Source of the DNA: Cyprinodon diabolis
Lineage: Eukaryota; Chordata; Actinopteri; Cyprinodontiformes; Cyprinodontidae
Assembly: GCA_030533445.1 (NCBI GenBank)
Contig: CM060069.1
Span: forward strand, 30,689,837 to 30,753,836
DNA length: 64,000 bases
Direction: 5' to 3'
The translations under genes were made by a program, and so were the position numbers. Under the pieces are notes generated by a model. It was given only the letters and a program-made list of their open reading frames with translations. It was not told where the DNA came from and did no database searches. Of the stretch, positions 9,974 to 21,220 are shown piece by piece. Each line of letters opens with the position of its first letter. The stretch's first letter is position 1.

Positions 9974-10812
9974 GGCTTTTTCAACAATTAAGGTTTATTT
10001 AGCCGCAATCTCTGCTTGTCATGTAGGGTTTGGTGATAAACCTGTGGGGAAGCACCCCTTAGTGTGTCGTTTTATGAGAGGGGCCTGACGTAAGTTACCA
10101 GTTTCTAAGCCTCTGGTGCCATTATGGGATCTCTCTCTGGTGTTGGATGCCCTCTGTCATCACCCATTTGAACCTTTGGAGGGTGTTGGCTTAAAGTTCC
10201 TTTCATTGAAAACTGCCCTGCTCTTAGCGTTGGCTACGGCTAAGAGGGTGAGTGAGTTGCATGCACTTTCAGTCAGTCCGGCCTGTTTACAGTGGGCACC
10301 CGGGCTCTCTAAGGTGTGCTTGAGACCCAACCCGGCTTTTGTGCCGAAGGTGTTGGATTCAGCATACAGGTGTTCGATGGTGGAATTGCTGGCATTCCAT
10401 CCACCCCCTTTCTCTTCAGCAGATGAGCAGAAGCTTCATTGCTTATGTCCAGTGAGAGCTTTAAGAGCTTATGTGGACAGGACAGCCTGTTTTAGAAGAG
10501 CTGACCCTCTGTTTGTATCCTGGGCTACTGCTCATAAGGGCAAACCTGTCTCCCGCCAAAGATTAGCACACTGGGTTGTGGAGGCTATATCTCTGGCATA
10601 TAGGTGCGCAGGATCAGAGCCCCCTAAAGGGGTGAGGGCCTATTCTACCAGAAGCATGGCCACCTCTTGGGCTTTGTTCCGTGGTGTGTCAGTTCGGGAC
10701 ATCTGTGCTGCAGCCAGTTGGGCTACGCCACACACATTTGTGAGGTTTTAAAGGCTGGATGTGTCACGGCCATCGCTAGCACACTCAGTGCTTGGAGTAG
10801 GGATGTTAGGGT
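9930..10812 (+). pseudogene. DIRS tyrosine recombinase, catalytic Tyr replaced by stop
   Basis: Lambda-integrase-type recombinases insert the circular DIRS intermediate. In frame 3 homology starts near 9930 (VLCFLQSLLEKGKAF), continues STIKVYLAAISACHVGFG, and is broken by TGA at 10086-10088 (probable CGA to TGA). It resumes with VPLWDLSLVLDALC and runs to 10748. The box I Arg is in LATAKRVSELHALS. Box II normally reads HxxR but here is YSTR: codon TAT at 10641-10643, a likely CAT to TAT change, with the Arg kept. The nucleophile region reads TFVRF followed by TAA at 10749-10751, exactly where the family has Tyr. RLDVSRPSLAHSVLGVG continues in frame after it to a stop at about 10812. Two active-site residues are therefore lost. 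Confidence 0.87.
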
Positions 10813-10889
10813 CCAACTGAGACCTGGGTTGTGATTCCTATCATATATGGCTTCGGGGTCATCATGCAATCCGGGAGTGGGCCATATCT

Positions 10890-10981
10890 CCCATAGTGAA
10901 ACACCGAGCAAAGTTTGAAAAAGAACGTTGGGTTACTTAACGTAATCCCTGGTTCTTTGATAACAGAGTGAGGTGTTTCAC
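10890..10981. repeat. DIRS internal complementary region
   Basis: Bases 10890-10909 are the reverse complement of the left end (6205-6224, 20/20). Bases 10910-10925 match the outermost left end loosely. Bases 10926-10981 are the reverse complement of the extreme right end 11161-11216 over all 56 bases. In DIRS this segment is used to complete the ends and circularise the cDNA, so it survives here although the genes are broken. Confidence 0.93.
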
Positions 10982-11023
10982 CAACACATCCCTTCTTGCA
11001 TGGGCACGGAAAGAAACCTGCCT

Positions 11024-11216
11024 AGAATGAGTTGAGGCGGGTAGGTTGGCCGTAATCTAGTTGGTGGGTGGAGCCACGGACCTGGCTCAACCTGTCTGTC
11101 TCAGACAGATGTGATGTCATTGGAGCTTCTGTAGTTGGTCACGCCAAGGCGATTCCCATAGTGAAACACCTCACTCTGTTATCAAAGAACCAGGGATTAC
11201 GTTAAGTAACCCAACG
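11024..11216. repeat. DIRS right inverted terminal repeat and right end
   Basis: Bases 11024-11169 mirror the left repeat. The extra 47 bases at the extreme right (to acccaacg at 11216) have no partner at the left end but pair with the internal complementary region, as expected for DIRS ends of unequal length. Confidence 0.88.
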
Positions 11217-11219
11217 ATA

Positions 11220-12834
11220 CAGTGGTGTGAAAAAGTGTTTGCCCCCTTCCTCATTTCCTGCTTTTTTGCATGTTTGTCACACTTAAGTGTTTCGGAACAT
11301 CAAACCAATTTAAACAATAGTCAAGGACAACACAAGTAAACACAAAATGCAATTTGTAAATGAAGGTCTTTATTATTAAAGGAGAAAAAAATCAAAACCA
11401 TCATGGCCCTGTGTGAAAAAGTGATTGCCCCCTAAACCTAATAACTGGTTGGGCCACCCTTAGCAACAACTGCAACAAGGCATTTGCAATAACTTGCAAT
11501 GAGTCTTTTACAGCGTTCTGGAGGAATTTTGGCCCACTCATCTTTGCAGAATTGTTCTAATTCAGTTACATTAGAGGGTTTTCGAGCATGAACGGCCTTT
11601 TTAAGTTCATACCACAACATCTCAATAGGATTCAAGTCAGGACTTTGGCTAGGCCACTCCAAAGTCTTAATTTTGTTTTTCTTCAGCAATTCAGTGGTGG
11701 ACTTGCTGGTGTGTTTAGGATCATTGTCCTGCTGCAGAACCCAAGTTTTCAGCTTGATTTCACAAACAGATGGTCGGACATTCTCCTTCAGGATCTTTTG
11801 GTAGACAGCAGAATTCATAGTTCCATTTATCACAGCAAGTCTTCCAGGTCATGACGCAGCAAAACAGCCCAAGACCATCACACTACCACCACCATATTTT
11901 ACTTTTGGTACAATGTTCATTTTCTGAAATGCAGTGTGCCTTTTACGCCAGATGTAATGGGACACACACCTTCCAAAGAGTTCCACTTTTGTCTCATCGG
12001 TCCACAGAATGATTTCCCAAAAGTCTTGGGGATCATCAAGATGTGTTTTGGAAAAATTGAGATGAGCTTTTAATGTTCTTTTTGCTCAGCAGTGGTTTTC
12101 TTCTTGGAACTCTGCCATGCAGGCCATTTTTGCCCATTTCTTTTTCTGATGGTGGAGGCATGAACGCTGACCTTAACTGAGGCTAGTGAGTCCTGCAGCT
12201 CTTTGAACGTTGTTGTGGGGTCTTTTGTGACCTCTTGGTCGAGTCGTTGCTGCGCTCTTGGGGTAATTTTGGGGGGCCGGCCACTCCTGGGAAGGTTCAT
12301 CACTGTTCCATGTCTTCGCCATTTGTGGATAATGGCTCTCACTGTGGTTCGCTGGAATCCCAAAGCTTTGGAAATGCTTTATAACCCTTTCCAGAGTGAT
12401 AGATCTTAATTACTTTCTTTCTCAATTGTTCCTGAATTTCTTTGGATCTCGGCATGATGGGTAGCTTTTAAGGATCTTTTGGTGGACTTTACTGTGTCAG
12501 GCAGCTCCTATGTAAGTGATGTCTTGATTGAAAACAGGTGTGGCAATTATCAGGCCTGGGTGTGGCTAGAGAAATTGAACTCAGGTGTTAAAAACCACAG
12601 TTATGGTATATATTAACGAGGGGGGCAATCACTTTTTCACACAGGGCCATGATAGTTTGGATTTTTTTTCTCCTTTAATAATAAACACCTTCATTTACAA
12701 AGTGCATTGTGTGTTTACTTGTGTTGTCCTTGACTATTGTTTAAATTGGTTTGATGTTCCGAAACACTTAAGTGTGACAAACATGTAAAAAAACAGGAAA
12801 TGAGGAAGGGGGCAAACACTTTTTCACACCACTG
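11220..12834 (-). mobile_element. Tc1/mariner element (Tc1-B), inactivated
   Basis: The element is 1615 bp flanked by TA (11218-11219 and 12835-12836). Inverted repeats of about 213 bp (11220-11432 and 12621-12834) begin cagtggtgtgaaaaagtgt. Each holds an outer gtgtgaaaaagtgtttgcccc and an inner gtgtgaaaaagtgattgcccc motif, a clear IR/DR arrangement. The repeats differ at scattered positions (for example tttgcatg versus ttacatg), so it is older than Tc1-A. It lies one base plus TA beyond the DIRS right end. Confidence 0.95.
11438..12455 (-). pseudogene. Tc1-B transposase pseudogene
   Basis: The start is at 12455 (MPRSKEIQEQLRKKVIKIYH), a typical Tc1 N-terminus. A 1-base frameshift near 12365 moves to the frame MGFQRTTVRAIIHKWRR with GRPPKITPRAQQRL (GRPR-like linker between the two helix-turn-helix units). 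A second frameshift occurs near 12110 after HASTIRKR. The first catalytic Asp (LWTDETKVE) is readable near 12000. The segment GGGSVMVLGCFAAS is followed by an in-frame TGA (near 11850), and its MVLG replaces the usual MVWG. The last 131 residues are open and hold the second Asp (VLQQDNDPKHTS) and Glu (SPDLNPIEMLW), 34 residues apart, ending in VAKGGPTSY. About 340 residues are expected when intact. The lesions exclude a functional product. Confidence 0.92.
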
Positions 12835-12836
12835 TA

Positions 12837-14240
12837 GTTATGTTGGACTGTCACTGCTTGCCATCTCATCATTTTAGCATTAGGAGGAGCGGGAGGAGTC
12901 AAATCTGTCAAGTTTCCAGATTATACATTAGATCTTATACTTTAATCTGGCTAAAGAAATAAATTACTAATTTAATTCACCTGGTTAATAGCGTTTTTGG
13001 ATGATTTTAAATTCAACATGCACAGAATACATTTCCAAAAATAACCATACTGACATGGGCCCTTTGGGAAATGGCAAAGAGTATGTGGTGAATGACGGGC
13101 GAAGGCAGTTTGCCTCAGCTTCAACATAAATAGAATAGCCACATGGAGTTGATTTGGTTTTTTTTTTCCTGAAAATGAGCCAGTTACAGTAAGCTTTGGA
13201 GAAAGGCTTGTCTAAACAGTTTACATGGATTCACTGGGTCTGCAAAAACCAATCAAGTTCAAAGTACTTGCAGCAGTTTGAAATAAAAGTCAGAATGAAG
13301 CTTAAAGCGCAAATAAAGTATTTTAATTAAACTCTTTTCACCGCTGTTTATTGTGGTTGCAGTACTAATGTTAACTAATCAATCTGCATCTGCCTAATTT
13401 GAATTTCTTTCCAGTGTCTCTATCTATCGTCTGCATCTGCTCACACTTTATAATTATGAAATTTGTTCATTAAAACCCCTGCAGCCATCTAAATTCAACA
13501 AGCAGGAAGGAAATGTTAATAAATCTTCAGCCTCCAATTTGAGAAAGGCTGCAACAGAGTTTCGTGTCATTACAAACAACCATTTACTTTGATTAATTCA
13601 CATGAAAACAGTGGCAGGCTGTTGCAGCAAAACACCACACTTTCTCACAGTTTTGTATTCTTACTGTCTGCATAGAAGATGCAGGAAAAATAGGACTCAT
13701 CAGCTTTGAACTACTCTGGCTTTTTTTCCTAGATGTTTTGCTTTGGAAAAATCCACTGAGACCAAATGTAGATGTAGACATCATGAATCAATCATGTGCT
13801 GTAGAAGTATGACACTAGACACATCAGCTATGTCAATCATATAAAGCATCTTTATACGATTTCTTTGTTCCTGGAAGGAATCAAACATTCATAAGTTTGA
13901 TGAGACTCAAAGTTCTTAATGTAAAACTCATAAAACAAACACTGTAGGTTTGGCAGAGGTAGTGGCTTTTGCATACAATACAAATTTGAAAAGGATTGAT
14001 GAATATCATTATTTACATCTCGTAAATAACCAAGCAGATTTTGCTAAACTTAAAATGAAAAACAAATCTAATATCATGCAATTTTTATTAGACATTCATA
14101 CGATGATGTTTTAGCTTTGATCTGTTTAATAACCAGGGTAATTTAGCAGGACTGTTCAAGAAAAACTGTTTTATTTACTGGCCGATTCCCATTTAGACTT
14201 AAAATCCCTGCTCTTTTTACCTGGTTTACAGCTTCTACCT
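12837..14240. other. Gene-free stretch
   Basis: No repeat or exon recognised. A 63-residue minus-strand frame at 13593-13784 carries no motif. Confidence 0.4.
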
Positions 14241-14345
14241 GTGCATGTGTTGGCTTTCTCTTGGTACTCCGGCTTCCTCCCACAGCTCAAGAACAGCACT
14301 GTTAGGAAAACTGATCTCTCCTAATTGCCTTTGCGCCTTTGGGAG
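14241..14345 (+). repeat. GATG-tailed SINE/LINE-tail family, fragment copy 2
   Basis: About 100 bp contain gcatgtgttggctttctc, actccggcttcctcccacag and tgttaggaaaactgatctctcc, matching in order the middle of the better-preserved copy at 48953-49373. Both ends are missing, and divergence is high. Confidence 0.6.
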
Positions 14346-15560
14346 TGTAAGTGTTCATGGTTGTGTGTACTCTATGTATTATTTTATCATTACTTTTTAT
14401 GATGATGACCTGTTTTAGGTCAAACTACGATTGGGGTACTAAAAGCTTTTCTATATAAAGTATTTAAGCCATCAAAGGTGATGTTGCTTGTATGATTGCC
14501 TCGTATGATCTCACCTAACAACTTTGAAGAGAGGAACAGACTTTGTCCTTCAGGTTTTTATGGTTAAGGGTAGAATTCAAGGTTCTATCTATTGACGTGA
14601 CGCCACCTGTCACTCAATCCTCGATGCTTGTCAGTATCTGACCAATTAGTGAGCTCAATTTGTCCCAAAGTGAAAAGGCAATTTTGTTTATATGAAATGT
14701 AATTAAAGGTTACATATGGTTGCTGGGACAACGAGAGACTCATTACTTGAAGCATTTAGAGGGTAAAATGCTTTTAAATTTATTTCCAAAGCAAAAAAGG
14801 AGTTATAAGGTTATATAATCAGCCTGATTATGTATGTGATTAAAACATGCTTCATTTTCACCCTCCTCTTGATTATGTACTATATTCAGCTACCCGCTTT
14901 TCTAACTGTATGAAGCTTTGGATACAACTCCACTCACAGCCAACATGACCTTTTCCTCATTATTCCTCCTCTGTCTGTCAGCTTTAACATAGATTTTTCT
15001 GTTGCTGCCTTGAAATAACTGATTTGATTTGGAAGAAAACGCCATTTGTCTTTGCCTTGAGGTTGGCTGATCAGGCAAAATGCCCCATCAGATACCATAG
15101 GTAACTTAACATCACTGCTTAACTGTCCTGAGTTTGTCTGAGCTCTGTTTTCAGTGGCTTACATTTCCAGGTAGGTGGAACGATCTTGCAGTTGGCCGCA
15201 CGTCAATTAGAGCCAGATCTCTGGCCCTCGAGCAGAAAAGATCATCACGATGCTACTGCTATTTTTTGAGGAATACTAGGCCGATTCTATACTTTCTGTT
15301 GAGCTGCGGTTTTGATCTTTGAAGTGAAACATCAACCTTGACTAGGGAGGCATGATTTACAGACATTGATCCTAATTAGATATTTTTTACTGGCATCAGT
15401 ACAACTGGGCTGATAAAAACATTGAAGCTTATTTTCGTCTTGCTTTTTCTGTATATGTGTGCTGGCAGAGGAAGGGGATGAGGAGGGGAGTGGCCATGTG
15501 GTATTTTTTTTGTGCATATAACTATGATAGGAACAGCACAGGATTATAGGATGTTTAATT
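14346..15560. other. Gene-free stretch
   Basis: Nothing recognisable; short frames only. Confidence 0.35.
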
Positions 15561-15562
15561 AA

Positions 15563-15627
15563 ACTTAGGGTTAGACTAATCTTACCTGAATTACAGGTAA
15601 ACTTAGGGTTAGACTTAGGGTTAGATT
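15563..15627. repeat. Short telomere-like repeats
   Basis: The 13-mer acttagggttaga occurs at about 15563 and 15601, followed directly by a near copy (acttagggttagatt). The unit contains TTAGGGTTAG, the vertebrate telomere register. A small palindrome (ttacctg/caggtaa) lies between them at about 15583-15601. It is too short to call an interstitial telomere. Confidence 0.55.
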
Positions 15628-15985
15628 AATCAATCTTATCGATTTTAAAAATATCTGTTTATGAAGGTTATATTTTTAAAAAGTGAATTAGATGGCTTTT
15701 GTAAATGATAAGATAGCCTGCTCTATAATAATAATAACTGTAAATATTTAATATGTTATATTGTCACCTTTGATCATTAAATTTAAAGGGGAAAAACTTT
15801 ATTATTGGGATTTAGTGGGAAAAAAATTGTAGATTACATTTCAAAGAATTAGCCCAAATTAAACCAATGAAGCAATGTCAGGAGTGTGGTTGTTTTTTTT
15901 TCCATAGAGGGTAAGAAAATATGTATAAAATTTGATAATATATGTTTTTGGCAATAACAGCAACATTAATATCTTTAGCGATCAA

Positions 15986-16575
15986 GCCTACGTTCACACT
16001 ACATATGTGCTGTATGCCAATTTGTTTAGTCAAACAAGATTTTTTCACATTTCCAAGTATGTGCAACTTATATGCGATCTCCTGTGTGAGCAACGTTCAT
16101 ACAACTCGTGTCCCGCATGCACAGCAGAGGAGATAATGCAATGAAAGTTGCGAGTCTGCTCAGCATTTGCAAAAATAAACATGGATGGTGATGCTGAAGC
16201 GCAATTTGCAGTCTTTAAATAATTTTTCAACCGTAACATTATACCGACAAATATTTATTAGATCAGAAACCTACTTTTGTCTGCATTGACCGCTCTCCAC
16301 ATTATTATCTGCCAGTCATTGTTTTTTCTTCCCACATCCGCATGGCAAGACATGCAATAGTGATGTTTGTCAAGTATAAATGGCATGTGGGTTGAATGCA
16401 ACCTGGCTGTTCAGACACGGGTCATATTCGAAAAGATCAGAGATGTATTAGATTAGGACCACAAAGCCAAGTGGCCTGGGTTGCATTCGAAAAAGTGAGA
16501 TCTGTGTTATTAATAAGGGGAAAAACAATTTGGATTTGGGTCACTTCGGGCTGCAGCATGAATGTGGTCTTAGTT
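15986..16575. mobile_element. Degenerate DNA-transposon relic
   Basis: The left boundary reads aagcctacgttcacact and the right boundary reads agcatgaatgtggtctt; one is an imperfect reverse complement of the other (12 of 17). The interior phrases gccaagtggcctgggttgcattcg, ctgtgttattaataagggg and gatttgggtcacttcgggctgca resemble a widespread fish MITE family, probably hAT-related. I could not define a target duplication. Confidence 0.45.
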
Positions 16576-17001
16576 TGACAAAATGAATGAAAAAAGAAAA
16601 AATGAGTAGTGGGGTGAATACTTTTTGATGGCAATGAATGTTTGTAGTGCTCTAACCTGAATGCTATAATAGATGTAGAGTATTACTAAAAAGACTGCAC
16701 TGAAGGGTAAATGTATTCATTGTTACTGGGTAAATAAATGATATTGGGATCACTAATACAAGATGCTTGTTCCTACTCCACGGAAGATTCTTCATTTCAA
16801 TGTGTCTCCAGGCTGTTATGATAAGAGCTTTGTCGTTGAAAAAAGACGATCTTTATAGACTCTGCACTTGAAATGCCAAATAAAAGGACATTAATACGCT
16901 ATAATACACTGAGAGCCTTTTCTTTATGCTACAAAGACTGAAGAACCAATAAAACAGCCATGTTAGTAAGTTTACATCTAAAACTTAATAGAACAGAGTA
17001 G

Positions 17002-17050
17002 AATAGAATAGAATTCCTTTTATTGTCCCACAATGGGGAAATTCTGGTAT
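17002..17050. repeat. LINE-type 3' tail fragment
   Basis: Gaatagaatagaattccttttattgtcccacaatggggaaatt resembles the common fish retroposon tail 'ctttattgatcccnnnggggaaatt'. A similar motif sits at the very end of the window (63965-64000). Only the tail is visible. Confidence 0.5.
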
Positions 17051-17359
17051 GTTGCTTTGATTGAGTGAAACAAATCGAACAAATTGTCTTAGGAATTTTG
17101 CTTATTAATAAAGTAAAATGAAAAAGAACTGTGGGTATTAATTTCCCAGACATTAGAGTGTATTGCATTCAAAACATTTCAGAACAGTCACCTACAGATT
17201 CAGGGCTGCATCCAGTAAAATATGCCAACTTGTTTTACAACTTTTCAAGCCACTTAGATCATTGTGAACTGTAGTATGAAATGTTTTTGTTTTATTTTTT
17301 GACCCGTTTCCTTAATGCAATAAGGCTGTAGTTTTAGGGAAAAATATGTATACCTAAAT

Positions 17360-17530
17360 AGAATGTGTTTTTTTTTTTTTTTTTTTTATTATTGATTTTT
17401 ATTTTGTTGCTACTTTTTACACCACTTTATTGTTTTTGTGATTGATTATTTGTATTTTATGATTGTGTATACCTCTTTGGTCCTGTTGGGTGTTGAAAGT
17501 GTTTTATAAATGCATTTTGTATTGTAAATA
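17360..17530 (+). repeat. Possible LINE 3' UTR tail
   Basis: A T-rich run is followed by ctctttggtcctgttgggtg and gtgttttataaatgcattttgt, resembling the 'ctttggtc ... ataaataaa' tails of fish LINEs. Low divergence information; tentative. Confidence 0.3.
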
Positions 17531-17839
17531 GGGCAAGTTTTTTTTTTTTTTATTATGTCTAACTTAGACAAACCTACCTTTTTTTATAACATACAACTGT
17601 GATTTATATGACTCGATTTGTGCAGCAGTCTCTACTATATAATCCAATGGAAATGTTCTGAACCATAAAAATGTATTTAGCATTTAGATATGCAATTGCA
17701 ATGAGCCTCTGGTTGTTTTTTTCTCCCCCCAAAAGTTCTCAACATCTTAGGCTGCAGTTAAGGTTCACATTTTAATGAGAGCAACCAAAAACATATGAGC
17801 AAGAAAACACCAAAGGGGCTAAAAAGAAGAAAAAAAAAC

Positions 17840-18180
17840 TCAGAAAGTCCTGGAGTGACCCAGTTAAGAGTTTGAACCTGAACCCTGTAGAGTATCACTG
17901 GAACGATCTGAAAGGGCTATGCACGGATGCTCCCCATCCAATCTGGTTAAAGATGAATGTTTCTGTCAAGAAGATGAGAGAAACCTTCAGAAGAAAGATG
18001 TGCCGTATATGTGATCCTTCCTAAAAAGACTGGAAACAACCGCTGCTATAAAAGGTCCTTTAATAAGAGATGTTGAAATATTTATAGCAAATGCATGTTT
18101 CTCTTTGTTGTTCAATAGAAAAGCACTTTAAAGCACTTCTTACTTTGTCATTACAAAGAAATATAAGTAGTAGTATTACA
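17840..18180 (+). pseudogene. Relic of a Tc1 transposase 3' end
   Basis: One frame reads SLNLNPVEYHWNDLK, corresponding to the Tc1 block around the catalytic Glu (SPDLNPIE..W..LK). It is followed by gcacggatgctccccatccaatctggtt, the region after that block in salmonid-type Tc1 elements. Downstream, ctttgtcattacaaa resembles the terminal part of such elements. Stops and frameshifts are dense, so this is an old, unrelated copy to Tc1-A and Tc1-B. No ends are definable. Confidence 0.65.
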
Positions 18181-18230
18181 CAGAATAAAAATGTAATCTT
18201 TTTCAGACTTACCTAATGCAGGTGTGTCAT

Positions 18231-21212
18231 TATGTCTTTGTTACTATACAGCTTGTCTTCTATATAGTGTTACAATGAGATGAGTATATATATATCTCAA
18301 CAAAGAGATGTGTTTAGTCACAGATGAAGTGAAATGATGCAAAACTTCCAAAGAAAACAGCCCTTTAACATAGAACAAGAGCAGCCAACAGTCTATGTAT
18401 ACTCGCTCAAACACACTGCAGAGGCATGCATGATATAAAGGCTTTCATATCCCACAGTAGCAGAGCTACTAAAGTCAGTTTTTTAGGGTGACATCACGTT
18501 TTGGCACAACCAAAACCAACACTGACTCGACAACAGATGGCGTACATCCATTAAACCAGAGGAGGCTACCAAACAGATGGTTGTAAACACAGATGCAAGA
18601 TTGCAACTAATGTGCAGTAAATTGTCCAATTAATCCTTTGGACATTTAGACAGCACTATGAGATCTATCTAAGCAGTTTACCAGCAAAAATAGTTGATTT
18701 TGGGGTGAGTTGTCCTTTAAAAACTAGAAAACATTTACAGTCGCTGTGTTCTATAATTCAGGTAAGCGGTCTTCCTCAGCATATTCACATATAAGTGCAG
18801 CATTGAGGCACTGGGGGTTATCTAATTCTAATACATTGGATATAACTTTCTGTTTACCCAAAAACTTAACCCACAGTTATAACAGGATATAATTTTCTTC
18901 AAAGTTTCTGCCTCCAGCATTCAGTAATTATGTATATATAGATTAAAGTTAATATGTGTCATAGAGATTTTACAACTTGAAAAAAATATCAAATTTGAAA
19001 TTATACCTGCTAACTGATCAAATTAAATTATTGTCACTTATTGTGCCCATCAGTATATAAGTACTTATGTATACATTCCTTCTTTCCAATGTCTCTTACA
19101 TTTTATAGTTTTGTACGCTTTTGTGATTTAAGGACATAAAACCGGAAAACATATATTACACAACATATTTTCAATGCACAATGATGGAGAAAACAAAGAT
19201 ATATATTCTTATTTCATATTTTGCCTTCAGCAAATATATGTATTGCATTTGTGTGTTTATCTAGAGAAGACATCCATCTGTTGTTTACAAAAAGAAATCA
19301 TTAAAAAAAATTATCTCCATGACAGCAACCAACTCCTAATATCTCAGGTCGGCTTTAACACATATACATTAACTTAGTGATATGTATGTGTAGCCCTGGT
19401 TACTTGCTTGGGAACACATTTCCTGTTTGTTTTTATAAATCAGCATGAGAACAACTGACTGTTGATTCAACATGCAGGGACATGCTGCGATATGTTCACT
19501 GTGTTTTGATGCAATCATTGGCTGAAAGAAATCATATTAATTGCAAAAGTCTTGCAGTGCTACACATAAATAAAAGATCACCATTCAACGGAGTGGCATC
19601 CAATGTTAGGTCAGAGCATTTGAGATCCAGTTTGAATTGATTTCTGGAGATATCATGAACTCCTCAATAATGCTGACAGTCCTCTCAGAAACCTGCATGT
19701 CCTTTCAGAAACTTTAATGCTCAACAAGGCTGGAGGTGACAGATTAGATGTGAGCTGATTGAAGCACTCTGCTCCCTCTTCCCGTGAAGCTGGGAATGTG
19801 TTGTGTGTGTAACATGCTGAACGATTGCTCCCTGTCAATCTTTATGGAGAAATATTGTGTCATAGAGATTCAAATTGTGTCCCATATGACTTTGTTCCTG
19901 AAATAATCTCCTTGCCCTGAATAAGAGTCCCGTGATACATTCGCACAGATAGGAGGTCAGACTGGTTGATGGAAATAGAACAGCAGAGCTAAAAGTATCC
20001 CAAAGTTTTAACTTAAAGGGTCTGTATCATGCAAATTTTACTTTTATGAGCTTTTTTCAATTTTATGACATGTCATCATCAAAATCCCATGCAAAGTGTT
20101 GTTCTACTTATTTAAAGCATTTCTGAGTGATCATCACGAGTTCCGCTGCCTGGGCAGAAGCCCCTCCCTAACCTGCTAAAAATGATTAATTAAGAATAAT
20201 TACATAAGAATTTGGGCTTCTCACATTACCTTTAACAAGAGTAAGATGCCGACTATCACTCCAACCCCAGAGGTAGTGGTCACTAGAGATAAATAGATAA
20301 ATCAGCTGGCTGATATTTTAGGCTGATATTGAGTTTGTGTGAGGGTATCCGTTTTGGCTGATATATGCATGCATGTGTTGACAGATTAATTTGTGCTGTC
20401 CTGCTAGGCATGCCAAAGTGCAATTACAGGAGGTCATGGTAAATAAATTATTTTATAAATTAGTTTTTTTTATTTACTTTTTTAAAGCAAAATTCAATTC
20501 TGTTACACTATAGAAAGAATAGCTGCACTTAAAATACCACTTTAAAGGTGGTAGTTTTAGTGATTCAAATTATAGTGTGCTTGTTTATGTAATATTTAAC
20601 ATAATACCGTTGACATTTCTTTGTTGGACTGCGGAAAAGGTTGGAGCAGATTTGGAGAATGAGGGGCGCAAAATCTGCGCTGTGCATTGGTGCTCCCTCA
20701 ATTTTCTAACTCTTGCTAATGATAAGTTGGATTTGATACTCAATGTCTTTTTTGTTGGTGCTTAAATTAAGATGTGGGTAACATTATTATTGTTTCATTA
20801 TGTAAATTATGTAAACGAAATATAAAAAACAATATTGGCCTAAAGAATGGGCCTAGTTCAACACATATCAGGGATTGGTTAGGGTGTTGTCAAAATATCA
20901 GTATACCATAATGGTTTAGCTGCCACACAATATCTGTAGAACGTTTACATCATAGCCTTGCGTTGAAAGCTGTCCCAATCCATGAATCCTCGAAAGAGTC
21001 CTGCAAATGCAACCGACCAATGGGTCCTTTGTCTGGCTGATCTGAAGAATTCATCTGGCCTGTCAGTTCCCACGATTAAGGGTGTCTTAAAGCTGATTGG
21101 TCAAGCTTGACAGTGGTGGCAAGAACTGTGGATACAAAATATTTCTAGAATAAACTTTTAAGATTTCTGATGGGAGAATAAAGGTTTGTTAAACTTAAAT
21201 ATCTACTTGGAT
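18231..21212. other. Gene-free stretch with decayed repeats
   Basis: I see no exon. Segment 20020-20280 (gggtctgtatcatgcaaattttac...) and segment 20290-20920 (ctggctgatattttaggctgatat... tatcagggattggttaggg) look like ancient dispersed repeats, but I cannot assign family or ends. Confidence 0.35.
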
Positions 21213-21220
21213 TACTAAGA

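Larger units (their letters stand above)
6185..11216 (+). mobile_element. DIRS-1-like tyrosine-recombinase retroelement, degenerate
   Basis: This 5.0-kb element has the three structural marks of DIRS. First, its terminal repeats are inverted: 6205-6355 pairs with 11024-11169. Second, an internal complementary region at 10890-10981 is complementary to both outer ends. Third, it encodes RT, RNase H and a tyrosine recombinase instead of an integrase or endonuclease. The genes run in order: gag-like ORF (frame 1), RT (frame 1), RNase H/methyltransferase-like (frame 2), recombinase (frame 3). All are damaged by stops or apparent deletions. DIRS elements integrate through circular DNA by recombinase and make no target duplication, and none is seen here. 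The left limit (within a few bases of 6185) is inferred from homology to the internal complementary region. The body is clearly more GC-rich than its surroundings. Confidence 0.92.
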
